Of a stretch of DNA of 35,435 nt, positions 13,823 to 21,414 are shown one piece after another. How positions within the stretch are numbered: the first letter of the stretch is position 1; the number at the start of each line of letters is the position of its first letter. Both the position numbers and the translations under genes were made by a program. The stretch is from the NCBI GenBank assembly GCA_012520195.1, contig JAAYOS010000013.1, positions 1-35,435 of the forward strand. Reading direction: 5' to 3'. Source of the stretch: Clostridiales bacterium. Its GTDB lineage: Bacteria > Bacillota > Clostridia > Oscillospirales > JAAYOS01. The notes below the pieces were generated by a model, which worked only from the letters and a program-made list of their open reading frames with translations, did not search any database and was not told where the DNA came from.

Positions 13823-15424
13823 TTGGATCAAATTAAAAAAGTATTCGTCCAGTTAAAAGAGTTCTGGGGTCGCCAGACAAAAAAGAAAAAAACAGTTTTG
13901 TTGAGTGTGCTTTGCGGAATAGTCCTTGTCTCCGTTTTGTTGGCTGTTCTACTAAACTCCGGTGGGGACGGTTATGTCGCACTCTATAGCGGACTGGATT
14001 ACTCTGAGAGCATCGAGGTTTATCAGATGCTCCAAGCTATGTCGGTGCCCGTAAAGCTTGATTCATCGGGGCAGATTTTTGTCATGGAACAAGATAAAGA
14101 TATGTTGCTCATTCAATTGGCGGCACTGGGTTATCCCAAAAGCGCTCCGAGTTACGATATTTTCACAAGCAACGCCGGGCTTACAACGACCGAGTTTGAA
14201 AAGAAACAGTACCTCCTGTTCCAACTCCAGGAGAGGATTGCACAGACAATTAAGCATATTGACGGTGTTCAAAACGCCATTGTGACTCTGGTTGTTCCTG
14301 AAGACAGCAACTATGTCTGGGAGAGTAGTTCTCAGAGAAGTACTGCTTCTGTACTGATTACTATGAAGAACAATGCAGAGCTATCACCTGGGAAAATATC
14401 TGCTATAAAAAGCCTCATAGCCTCGGCAGTGCCAAAAATGCAGGTTGAGGATGTGACTCTGGTAGATGCGAGAACATCACTAGAGATGGGCGGTGACAAA
14501 GATGAGGACCCCACCCTGAGCACAAACCGTCTCGGATTTGAGGCAAAGATTGAGGACACCCTTGTTAAGAAGGTTAAAGAGGTACTCTCATTAGGCTACT
14601 CGGATGAGGAAATGCGAGTGGCGGCAACGGTTGTTATCGACTACAGCCGTATGATTACAGAACAGATGGAGTATAGACCTGAAGATAATGGCTATGGAGT
14701 GCCAGCGCATCTCGAAGAGAGCTATATAACAGACCCGCAGAGCGCAGCGTCTGGAATAGTCGGCGAAGAGCATAACACAGATATACCAATTTACGTAGAC
14801 AGTGATGATGATGGCGTAGCTGATACCATATATTACGTCAGAGATGTAGATTACTTTGTTAGCTACGTTAAGCAGCAGATTGAGAAAGATAACACCTTAC
14901 TGGTAGATGCATCGATTGCTGTCACACTCATGGATGGCACCATGACCAGGCAAAAACGTGAGAGTATAGTTGGCCTTATAGCAAATGCCACCAATGTATC
15001 GCCTGAAAACATAACAGTGCTTGACTTGTTAAGTCCTATAGAAGATGATAAATCGACTGAAGATGTCGATGAGCCTGTGTCCATAAGTTTCTGGGAAGAG
15101 TATAGGACGTATATCATCTTAGGAGCGGGAGCGCTCTTAGCGTTGATAATCCTGGCTGTTCTTATAACTCTCGTTATCCGTGCTCTTTTAGGTAAAAAGA
15201 AAAAGAGTTCAAAGAGCAAGAGTGAGGAAGAACTGCTCGAGGAGGAACTTGAAGAGGCACTTAGAATCGAGGAAGAGGAGAGACAGAGAAAGTTACTGCG
15301 TGATGCAGCAATAGCTAGTGCAGACCAGGATAATAAACTGATTGCTGAGGTTAAAGAGTTTGCTGGTGAAAACCCAGAGATAACAGCATCGTTGATTCGA
15401 CTGTGGTTAAAGGAGGGTGAATAA
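13823..15424 (+). CDS. fliF: Flagellar MS-ring protein FliF
   Basis: FliF forms the membrane MS ring that houses the export gate and carries the C ring. The 533-aa protein has a first membrane helix at about 24-44, a ring-building region containing YVALYSGLDYSESIEVYQML (about 51-70) and FTSNAGLTTTEFEKKQYLLF with QRIAQTI-like LQERIAQTIKHIDGVQNAIV, and a second membrane helix at about 431-457. A charged C-terminus that binds FliG includes EEELLEEELEEALRIEEEER. The start is a TTG at 13823 behind TAGGGGACA; there is no in-frame ATG nearby. It is followed by fliG after 2 bases. Confidence 0.96.
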   Translation: MDQIKKVFVQLKEFWGRQTKKKKTVLLSVLCGIVLVSVLLAVLLNSGGDGYVALYSGLDYSESIEVYQMLQAMSVPVKLDSSGQIFVMEQDKDMLLIQLAALGYPKSAPSYDIFTSNAGLTTTEFEKKQYLLFQLQERIAQTIKHIDGVQNAIVTLVVPEDSNYVWESSSQRSTASVLITMKNNAELSPGKISAIKSLIASAVPKMQVEDVTLVDARTSLEMGGDKDEDPTLSTNRLGFEAKIEDTLVKKVKEVLSLGYSDEEMRVAATVVIDYSRMITEQMEYRPEDNGYGVPAHLEESYITDPQSAASGIVGEEHNTDIPIYVDSDDDGVADTIYYVRDVDYFVSYVKQQIEKDNTLLVDASIAVTLMDGTMTRQKRESIVGLIANATNVSPENITVLDLLSPIEDDKSTEDVDEPVSISFWEEYRTYIILGAGALLALIILAVLITLVIRALLGKKKKSSKSKSEEELLEEELEEALRIEEEERQRKLLRDAAIASADQDNKLIAEVKEFAGENPEITASLIRLWLKEGE

Positions 15425-15426
15425 CA

Positions 15427-16446
15427 GTGGCTACACGCAGAACGTCGGGCTCAAGGATGAGTTCAGTGCAGAAGGCTGCCGCAGTTATTATTACACTCGG
15501 AAGCGACAAGGCCTCAAAAATCTACCGGTATCTTCGCGAGGAAGAAATTGAGAAGCTGTCAATTGAGATCGCTAAATCAGACCACATCTCCCCAGCCGAG
15601 ACACATGAAATAATTGAGGATTTCTATAGGCTGTGTATTACAAAGAAGGTATTGGCCGAGGGCGGTGTGGAGTATGCAAGAGACGTATTGGAAAAAGCTT
15701 TCGGCGCAAAGCAGGCCGCCTCACTCATGGAGCGGATAACAAGATCCCTGCAGACCCGGGCATTTGACTTTGTCAGAAAAGCTGATTATAAAAGCTTGCT
15801 TACAATCGTTCAAAATGAACATCCCCAGACAATAGCACTGATCCTCTCTTATGCACGTGCAGATCAGGCGGCAGAGGTCTTGGCAGAACTCAGTAAAGAT
15901 CTCCGGATAGATGTGGTAGAAAGAATATCGAACCTCGATAGAGCCAACCCCGATACGATTAAAATCGTTGAGGAGGTCCTTGCAAAGAAGTTTGAAGCGG
16001 TGGCAGTTGACCTTGTCGAGATTGGCGGAATCAATTATATGGCTGATATTATGAATCAGGTTGACAGGGGTACTGAGAAGCAGGTCTTTGATGAGCTCTA
16101 TGCAAGAGATCCGAAGCTTGCCGATGAGATCCGAAAGAGGATGTTCGTGTTTGAGGACATTGTCTACCTAGATAACCTCTCCATTCAAACCTTCCTCAGG
16201 GCTATCGACACAAAGGACCTCTCCATTGCACTTAAGGCTGCAAATCCTGAAGTGGCTGAGATCATATTCGAAAATATGTCATCCAGAATGCAGGAGACCA
16301 TCAAAGCAGATATTGAATATCTACATAATGTACGCCTGCGTGATGTCGAAGAGGCCCAGCAACGCATAGTTGCGACTATCCGAAAGCTCGAGGAGGATGG
16401 CTCACTGGTCATCTCTAAGGGCGGGAAGGATGATGTATTTGTATAG
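15427..16446 (+). CDS. fliG: Flagellar motor switch protein FliG
   Basis: FliG is the C-ring protein that contacts the MotA stator and sets rotation direction. It has 339 aa, as usual. The N-terminal domain starts SVQKAAAVIITLGSDKASKI; the middle domain carries the EHPQTIALILSYARADQAAE motif (about 130-149); the C-terminal domain has YLDNLSIQTFLRAIDTKDLS and the charged torque helix with R-Q/M-E-x-I-K-x-D (RMQETIKADIEYLHNVRLRD). The start is a GTG at 15427; the ribosome site GGAGGGTGA lies in the end of fliF. fliH begins inside its 3' end. Confidence 0.97.
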   Translation: MATRRTSGSRMSSVQKAAAVIITLGSDKASKIYRYLREEEIEKLSIEIAKSDHISPAETHEIIEDFYRLCITKKVLAEGGVEYARDVLEKAFGAKQAASLMERITRSLQTRAFDFVRKADYKSLLTIVQNEHPQTIALILSYARADQAAEVLAELSKDLRIDVVERISNLDRANPDTIKIVEEVLAKKFEAVAVDLVEIGGINYMADIMNQVDRGTEKQVFDELYARDPKLADEIRKRMFVFEDIVYLDNLSIQTFLRAIDTKDLSIALKAANPEVAEIIFENMSSRMQETIKADIEYLHNVRLRDVEEAQQRIVATIRKLEEDGSLVISKGGKDDVFV

Positions 16447-17179
16447 GGTGATCAAGTCGGATTCAGTCGTCTTTTCCGATGTTGTCTACAAGGTTGGTGC
16501 AGACAAAAGTACAACAAAAATCCTTTCAGAAACTGCTGAATCTGACATACGAGAAGATGAAGAGAAGGAAAATACCGCTCTAACAAATGAGGAATCTGTT
16601 AACGAGGATGAGATATGGCAGCGCCTTCAAGAGAGGCTTGCAAAAGAGAGACAGGCAATTCTTAGCAATGCATACAGAGAGGCTGCAGACATAAAAAACA
16701 GCGCTCAACAAGAGGGACTAAAAGAGGCAGTAGCAAAAAGGATATCTGAAATCGATGCCCTAATCCATCGAGTAGACGGGACACTAAGAAAAGTTGAGTC
16801 TAAGATTGAGAGCAAACTAAATGAGTACGAGAAATCTCTAACCATGCTCACTGCTGATATTGCCTCAAAGGTATTGAATCAAAAAATTGAAGAGGACGAT
16901 TTGGTGTTGGTGGGACTTGTCCGCTCAGCGATAGAGGAGTTCAAAAACTCCGAGTGGATAACGGTTACACTGTCAAACGAAATGAAGGAGTCCATCACAG
17001 AAGTTGAACGTATCCTTAAACAGGATGTGGAGGGTGGTAGGCTTGTCGTAACCACAAAAGAGGCACCCAAAGGCACCTGTATAGTTGAAACACCCGAAGG
17101 AGTAGTAGACGCGTCGATCCAGGTTCAAATAGAAAACCTTAAAGATATGCTAAAGCAGATTCAGACGGCGAATGGGTAG
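16430..17179 (+). CDS. fliH: Flagellar assembly protein FliH
   Basis: FliH is the cytoplasmic stalk of the export ATPase and inhibits FliI until docking. The 249-aa protein has a short N-terminus (MMYLYRVIKSDSVVF), a very acidic and coiled-coil middle (about 35-125, with ERLAKERQAILSNAYREAAD and a helix with KVESKIESKLNEYEKSLTML), and a C-terminal domain with ADIASKVLNQKIEEDDLVLV and later EGGRLVVTTKEAPKGTCIVE, matching the FliH/YscL/AtpE-like fold (the D..l..G.c.vet..G.vDas end is clear). Start choice: two ATGs at 16430 and 16433 after AAGGGCGGGAAGG; an upstream in-frame start at 16370 has no ribosome site. It overlaps fliG by 17 bases. Confidence 0.9.
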   Translation: MMYLYRVIKSDSVVFSDVVYKVGADKSTTKILSETAESDIREDEEKENTALTNEESVNEDEIWQRLQERLAKERQAILSNAYREAADIKNSAQQEGLKEAVAKRISEIDALIHRVDGTLRKVESKIESKLNEYEKSLTMLTADIASKVLNQKIEEDDLVLVGLVRSAIEEFKNSEWITVTLSNEMKESITEVERILKQDVEGGRLVVTTKEAPKGTCIVETPEGVVDASIQVQIENLKDMLKQIQTANG

Positions 17180-17195
17180 GCGGTGAAAAGTTTAT

Positions 17196-18503
17196 ATGTT
17201 GCAGATTACTGATGTGAGAAAAGGTGTTCTAAAAAGAGATCTATATACACGGCTCGGGCGCATTGAGCAGATAGTTGGACTCACAGTAGAGGCTAATGGT
17301 CCTTCATGCAATATTGGAGATATATGCATAATATCAGCCGAAGATAGTAATCGGGAGATGTCTGCTGAGGTAGTGGGATTCCGCGGCAATAAAGTACTTC
17401 TTATGCCATATGGTGATATGAATGGTATAGGCTACGGAAGTACTGTGAGGAATACCGGAAAGCAACTTCAGATCGGCGTCGGAAGCGACCTAATAGGAAG
17501 GACAGTGGATGCTCTAGCAAATCCAATGGATGGCGGGCCGCCAATAGCAGTGCAGGAGTATTACCCAATAGAGGGGCAAGCACCGAACCCGCTGGAAAGA
17601 CCTAGTATCGTTGAGCCGATAGAGATCGGTATAAAGGCAATAGACGGACTTATTACGATTGGCAAAGGCCAGAGGATGGGAATCTTCGCAGGTAGCGGAG
17701 TCGGAAAGAGCACACTCTTAGGTAGCATAGCCAAGAACGTCAAGTCTGACATAAATGTGATTGCTCTGGTTGGCGAGCGCGGACGCGAGGTTGTAGACTT
17801 TATAGAAAACTCACTAGGTGCGGATGGTCTTGCACGATCGGTTTTGGTTGTTGCCACTTCCGATCAGCCTGCAATGATGAGAAGCAAATGTGCACTTACT
17901 GCGACAGCAATTGCTGAGTATTTTAGCCAACAGGGCAAGGATGTCCTTTTAATGATGGATTCACTTACGCGCTACTGTATGGCGCTTAGAGAGATAGGTC
18001 TCTCTATTGGAGAGCCGCCCGTCGCCAGGGGGTATACCCCGTCAATATACTCAGAACTACCTAAGCTTTTGGAACGGGCTGGTAAATTCAACAATGGTTC
18101 AATCACAGGCATATACACTGTCCTTGTTGAGGGTGATGATGCAAATGAACCCATCTCCGATACCGTTCGAAGTATAATCGACGGACACATAATGCTTTCA
18201 AGAAAGATAGCTGCAAGCAACCACTATCCCGCAATAGACGTACTATCCAGTTTGAGCAGACTAATGAACGAGATTGCGCCTCCGGACCACATAGCTCTGG
18301 CTGGCAGGTTAAGAAATTTACTCTCACTATATAACCAGAACGAAGATCTCATCTCTGTTGGGGCTTACAAAAGTGGGACTAACCCTGAGCTAGACCACGC
18401 TATTAGGTGCAAAGGCAAGATAGACCGCCTTCTTCAACAGGGAACTGATGAAAACTTCTCATTGGATGAGACCCTCAGGCTTATGGCAGAGGCAGTACAA
18501 TGA
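17196..18503 (+). CDS. fliI: Flagellum-specific export ATPase FliI
   Basis: FliI hydrolyses ATP to help load and unfold export substrates at the base of the flagellum; it resembles F1-ATPase beta. It has 435 aa, normal for the family. Walker A GSGVGKST is at 166-173 (Lys171), the LVGERGREVVDFIE motif at 191-204, and Walker B VLLMMDSLTRY at 250-260. ARGYTPSIYSELPKLLERAG follows, as usual for FliI/YscN. The ATG at 17196 follows GGCGGTGAAAAG. It overlaps fliJ by 4 bases (ATGA). Confidence 0.98.
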   Translation: MLQITDVRKGVLKRDLYTRLGRIEQIVGLTVEANGPSCNIGDICIISAEDSNREMSAEVVGFRGNKVLLMPYGDMNGIGYGSTVRNTGKQLQIGVGSDLIGRTVDALANPMDGGPPIAVQEYYPIEGQAPNPLERPSIVEPIEIGIKAIDGLITIGKGQRMGIFAGSGVGKSTLLGSIAKNVKSDINVIALVGERGREVVDFIENSLGADGLARSVLVVATSDQPAMMRSKCALTATAIAEYFSQQGKDVLLMMDSLTRYCMALREIGLSIGEPPVARGYTPSIYSELPKLLERAGKFNNGSITGIYTVLVEGDDANEPISDTVRSIIDGHIMLSRKIAASNHYPAIDVLSSLSRLMNEIAPPDHIALAGRLRNLLSLYNQNEDLISVGAYKSGTNPELDHAIRCKGKIDRLLQQGTDENFSLDETLRLMAEAVQ

Positions 18504-18949
18504 AACCATTCAAATTTTCTCTTCAGAGATTACTAAATTACAAGGAAAATGTCCTAGATAAGGAGAAAAATACCCTTGCCGCTCTCAGAGCAGAACAGCG
18601 CAGAGTAGTGGATCAAATAGAATACACAGAGACGCAGTATAGCAGATTGAGCAATGAGATCAGAAGAATCAGCTCAAAAGGGGTCCTTGCGATCGATGTG
18701 CAACAGATTCAATATAAAGTTGATGCTTGCACCTATAGGCTTAGAGAGCTTGAAGTGGAAAAGGAAGCTATAGATGCCCGAGTGGAAGAACAGCTCCAGA
18801 TCGTTCTTGAGTTAATTAAAGAAAACAAACAGTTGGATAAATTGAAAGATAGACAGCTGGAGGAGTACCGTATGGAAGAGGTACGGGAAAACAGCGAAAT
18901 CATATCCGAGTTCGTGTCTCGGACACTGATATGTGAGAAGACGGTTTAG
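18500..18949 (+). CDS. fliJ: Flagellar export protein FliJ
   Basis: FliJ is the coiled-coil central stalk of the FliHI export ATPase complex. The 149-aa protein starts MKPFKFSLQRLLNYKENVLD, the family's F.f.L...L..r....d start, and continues as one long coiled coil with many Glu, Gln and Arg residues (for example YRLRELEVEKEAIDARVEEQ) and ends EYRMEEVRENSEIISEFV. Translation is coupled to fliI by the ATGA overlap. fliK starts 62 bases downstream. Confidence 0.92.
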   Translation: MKPFKFSLQRLLNYKENVLDKEKNTLAALRAEQRRVVDQIEYTETQYSRLSNEIRRISSKGVLAIDVQQIQYKVDACTYRLRELEVEKEAIDARVEEQLQIVLELIKENKQLDKLKDRQLEEYRMEEVRENSEIISEFVSRTLICEKTV

Positions 18950-19011
18950 GTCAAAGACACTAAAAGCCTGGACTTGGTATTCTGAGTTTCAAATGAGAGG
19001 GGGTGGTGAGA

Positions 19012-20388
19012 ATGATGATCATTAATACAGGAGGCCGGTTAGTAAGTAAAGAGTCCGCAGTCTCAAGTGGAAAAATATTGCCCATCCCAGATCAATCAAC
19101 GGTAGAAACGGGAAAAACTGATAAGTCTGAGTTTCTTGACTTACTAAATTATCTTGGCTTTCCTTCTTATCTCAATATCGAAGTTGAGTTAGATTTGGAT
19201 GAATCCGTTGAGATGGATACTGAGCTGCATACTGAGCTGCATTCTATTCTACCCTCGAGTATTTTCGGCCTTGACCAGTACGAAGGCTTATCTGAGAGTA
19301 CTAGTAAGATCGGTGGGGCTGATTATCGGAAAGATAAGCAGGAAACTATGTGGGATGTCCTTTCAAGCCTTAATCCGGCTGCCATTCTTTCTAGAGAGTA
19401 TCGGTCGATAGAGTATGATCAGGCCCAAAGCGGGGAGATGCAGCCCAATCCAATCATGATAAGTACAGGGGAAAAGACATCCGAAATGTCTGGAATCCTA
19501 CTGGAGCATCAGACGCAGTTGCAGGAGACAACCAAATCAGGTTTCACCGTTGAAATAGATCTAAACGAAGAAACGAATCTCAACGTCGAAGCAGGGGCGG
19601 ATAAAGGTAGAAGCATCTTCACAGAACTAGTAACCGAGGTGATAGAGACTGAAACTCAGGTGGACGCTGAAGCGCTGTTTAGGGTTGAGAACCTTAGAGT
19701 AGGAGCCCTCAGGGAACAGCCAGATGCCAAAGACAGGACGTCAGGCCCAGTCTCTTCGGAGTTAGAAGCACGAAATCCCGTAAGAGTTCCTGAGGAGGAA
19801 CAGTTTACAATAAGCTCAACTACTTCTACATCTGCAACAGTACCACAACCGATAGGGCTAGAAGGCCAGACTAAGAGCGAGTTTTTGACGGAGGACGGAG
19901 CCGACTATTCAACTGCTGATGTTATTAGCCAAGTTGAGCAGAAGTTCATTTCCGGTATCAACGATAAGGGCATAAACGAGTTTTCGTTTTCTCTAAAACC
20001 GGACGGGCTTGGCTCAATCAAAGTCAAGTTGCGTGAGAAGGAAGGTCTGATACAGCTTGAGCTAGTCGCCGAGAGAAATGAGACCGAACGGATTCTAAGC
20101 TCTGAGATAGAGCAGCTGAGACAGACTCTCAAAAATCACAATGTGGATTTGATAAAAGTAACTACCCTTGATAACTTGCAGGAACCCCAGCATCATGACG
20201 ACGGATTCGGGGAGTCAGCAGGTTTTGCATCACAAGAACAGATGCAGTGGAATTCTAGAGATAGAAGAAACAGCATGGCTTACCGAACAGATATCCTTGA
20301 CGGCAGTGAAGAAAGAGTAAACAAGCTTGGTCCTGACTACCGTACAAATCGAATCTACAGTTCAGGACATCTTGAAATCATTATCTAG
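19012..20388 (+). CDS. fliK: Flagellar hook-length control protein FliK
   Basis: FliK measures hook length and switches export from hook to filament substrates. The 458-aa protein has a long, poorly conserved, acidic and Ser/Thr-rich N-terminal part (1-300), as usual, and the conserved Flg_hook C-terminal domain at about 315-380: ELRLKPDGLG-type core here as FSFSLKPDGLGSIKVKLREK, then GLIQLELVAERNETERILSS and LRQTLKNHNVDL. A 12-base duplication (ACTGAGCTGCAT, about 19220-19243) produces T-E-L-H twice. Start choice: a GTG at 19003 is in frame but overlaps the ribosome site GGGGGTGG; the ATG at 19012 is preferred. flgD's ribosome site directly follows the stop. Confidence 0.9.
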   Translation: MMIINTGGRLVSKESAVSSGKILPIPDQSTVETGKTDKSEFLDLLNYLGFPSYLNIEVELDLDESVEMDTELHTELHSILPSSIFGLDQYEGLSESTSKIGGADYRKDKQETMWDVLSSLNPAAILSREYRSIEYDQAQSGEMQPNPIMISTGEKTSEMSGILLEHQTQLQETTKSGFTVEIDLNEETNLNVEAGADKGRSIFTELVTEVIETETQVDAEALFRVENLRVGALREQPDAKDRTSGPVSSELEARNPVRVPEEEQFTISSTTSTSATVPQPIGLEGQTKSEFLTEDGADYSTADVISQVEQKFISGINDKGINEFSFSLKPDGLGSIKVKLREKEGLIQLELVAERNETERILSSEIEQLRQTLKNHNVDLIKVTTLDNLQEPQHHDDGFGESAGFASQEQMQWNSRDRRNSMAYRTDILDGSEERVNKLGPDYRTNRIYSSGHLEIII

Positions 20389-20401
20389 TGAGGTGAAGAT
20401 T

Positions 20402-20866
20402 TTGGATGCAATCAATAGTAAATATCTCTATACACCGGCATCTGACCCCAACACTATCAAGTACGCGGATAAGAACTCAAACTCCTCATTGAACTTTGAG
20501 GACTTCCTGAACATTATGGTTAGCCAGCTTCAAAATCAAGACTTTACCAACCCTGTCGACGATTCGCAGTATATGGTTCAGATGGCTCAGCTCTCAATGG
20601 TTCAGCAGATGCAGGGCATATCACAGGATACAAACCGGAGTTATGCCGCTTCACTTCTAGGAAAGGTGGCGACCGTGTCAAAGCAGCTGACCACAGGGGG
20701 TAACGCAGTGGAAACCGGCTACATAGACAGCATAACCTTCTCAAAAGATGAGGTCCAACTAATGATAAATGACCGACTTTACAAGCTGACAGATATCGTA
20801 CAGATTTTTGATCCGGACTATACTGAGGCCGGACCGCTCCCCGAGAAGGAAACCGAACAGGAGTAG
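20402..20866 (+). CDS. flgD: Flagellar hook capping protein FlgD (short form)
   Basis: FlgD caps the growing hook and is discarded afterwards. It has 154 aa, which corresponds mainly to the conserved N-terminal half: LNFEDFLNIMVSQLQNQDFT (about 31-50) and NPVDDSQYMVQMAQLSMVQQ (51-70) are the family hallmark, followed by the A-A-S-L-L-G-K segment. The C-terminal Ig/Tudor-like domain is reduced to a short strand region ending around residue 140, common in Firmicutes. Start choice: TTG at 20402, 5 bases after GAGGTGA (20390-20396), immediately after the fliK stop; a further upstream TTG at 20327 would overlap fliK and has no ribosome site. Confidence 0.93.
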   Translation: MDAINSKYLYTPASDPNTIKYADKNSNSSLNFEDFLNIMVSQLQNQDFTNPVDDSQYMVQMAQLSMVQQMQGISQDTNRSYAASLLGKVATVSKQLTTGGNAVETGYIDSITFSKDEVQLMINDRLYKLTDIVQIFDPDYTEAGPLPEKETEQE

Positions 20867-20936
20867 AGTGGCGGTAGACCACGCAAATCACGTGATTAGC
20901 TGTGGAGGAATCAAACGAGATTTTGGAGGTGAGACA

Positions 20937-21332
20937 ATGGACGGGGTAAAATTCAATCCCAATAGCTATATTAGACCTGTAACTACAGGTGCCCCGCAAC
21001 CAGTTTCAAGTCCAGCTGTGACACCCAAAGACGACCGTCCTTTCTCTGAAATACTCGCCGAAGAGATAAAGTCAAAAAGCAACGTTAGCTTTACGAAGCA
21101 CGCGATACAGAGGGTAGCGACCCGAAACATTGACGTAAGCGAGGCGAGCATGGAGAGACTCAGTGAGGGCATCAAACTTGCAGCGGAAAAAGGACTGGGT
21201 GAGACCTTGATCCTGGTAGATAAAACTGCATTCATCGTTAATGCTGGAACGAACAGAGTAATAACAGCAGTAACTGGCACAGATCTTAAGGGAAACGTAT
21301 TTACAAACATAGATGGAACCGTGATTATTTAG
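20937..21332 (+). CDS. Flagellar operon protein, TIGR02530-like
   Basis: The family is found between flgD and flgE in Firmicutes; its molecular role is not established as far as I know. The 131-aa protein has a polar, probably disordered N-terminus (1-50) and a compact conserved part: VSFTKHAIQRVATRNIDVSE (about 54-73; the family's F(s)KHA..Rl..R.i.ls) then LAAEKGLGETLILVDKTAFI and NAGTNRVITAVTGTDLKGNV followed by FTNIDGTVII, matching the family's KG.k.slil....Aflv...n.tviTa. Start choice: ATG at 20937, 6 bases after GGAGGT (20925-20930); an upstream in-frame start would lie inside flgD. Confidence 0.88.
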   Translation: MDGVKFNPNSYIRPVTTGAPQPVSSPAVTPKDDRPFSEILAEEIKSKSNVSFTKHAIQRVATRNIDVSEASMERLSEGIKLAAEKGLGETLILVDKTAFIVNAGTNRVITAVTGTDLKGNVFTNIDGTVII

Positions 21333-21414
21333 CCGGACCTTTACGGAAGCTAAATTACGTGCCGAACGATAGACGCATGTAAGCGGTTCACTAGAATAAG
21401 GAGTGAAACTGTAA

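Noticed and set aside
20886-20897. 12-bp palindrome AATCACGTGATT between flgD and the TIGR02530-like gene
   Set aside because: Several perfect 12-bp palindromes are expected by chance in 35 kb, and nothing nearby suggests an operator.
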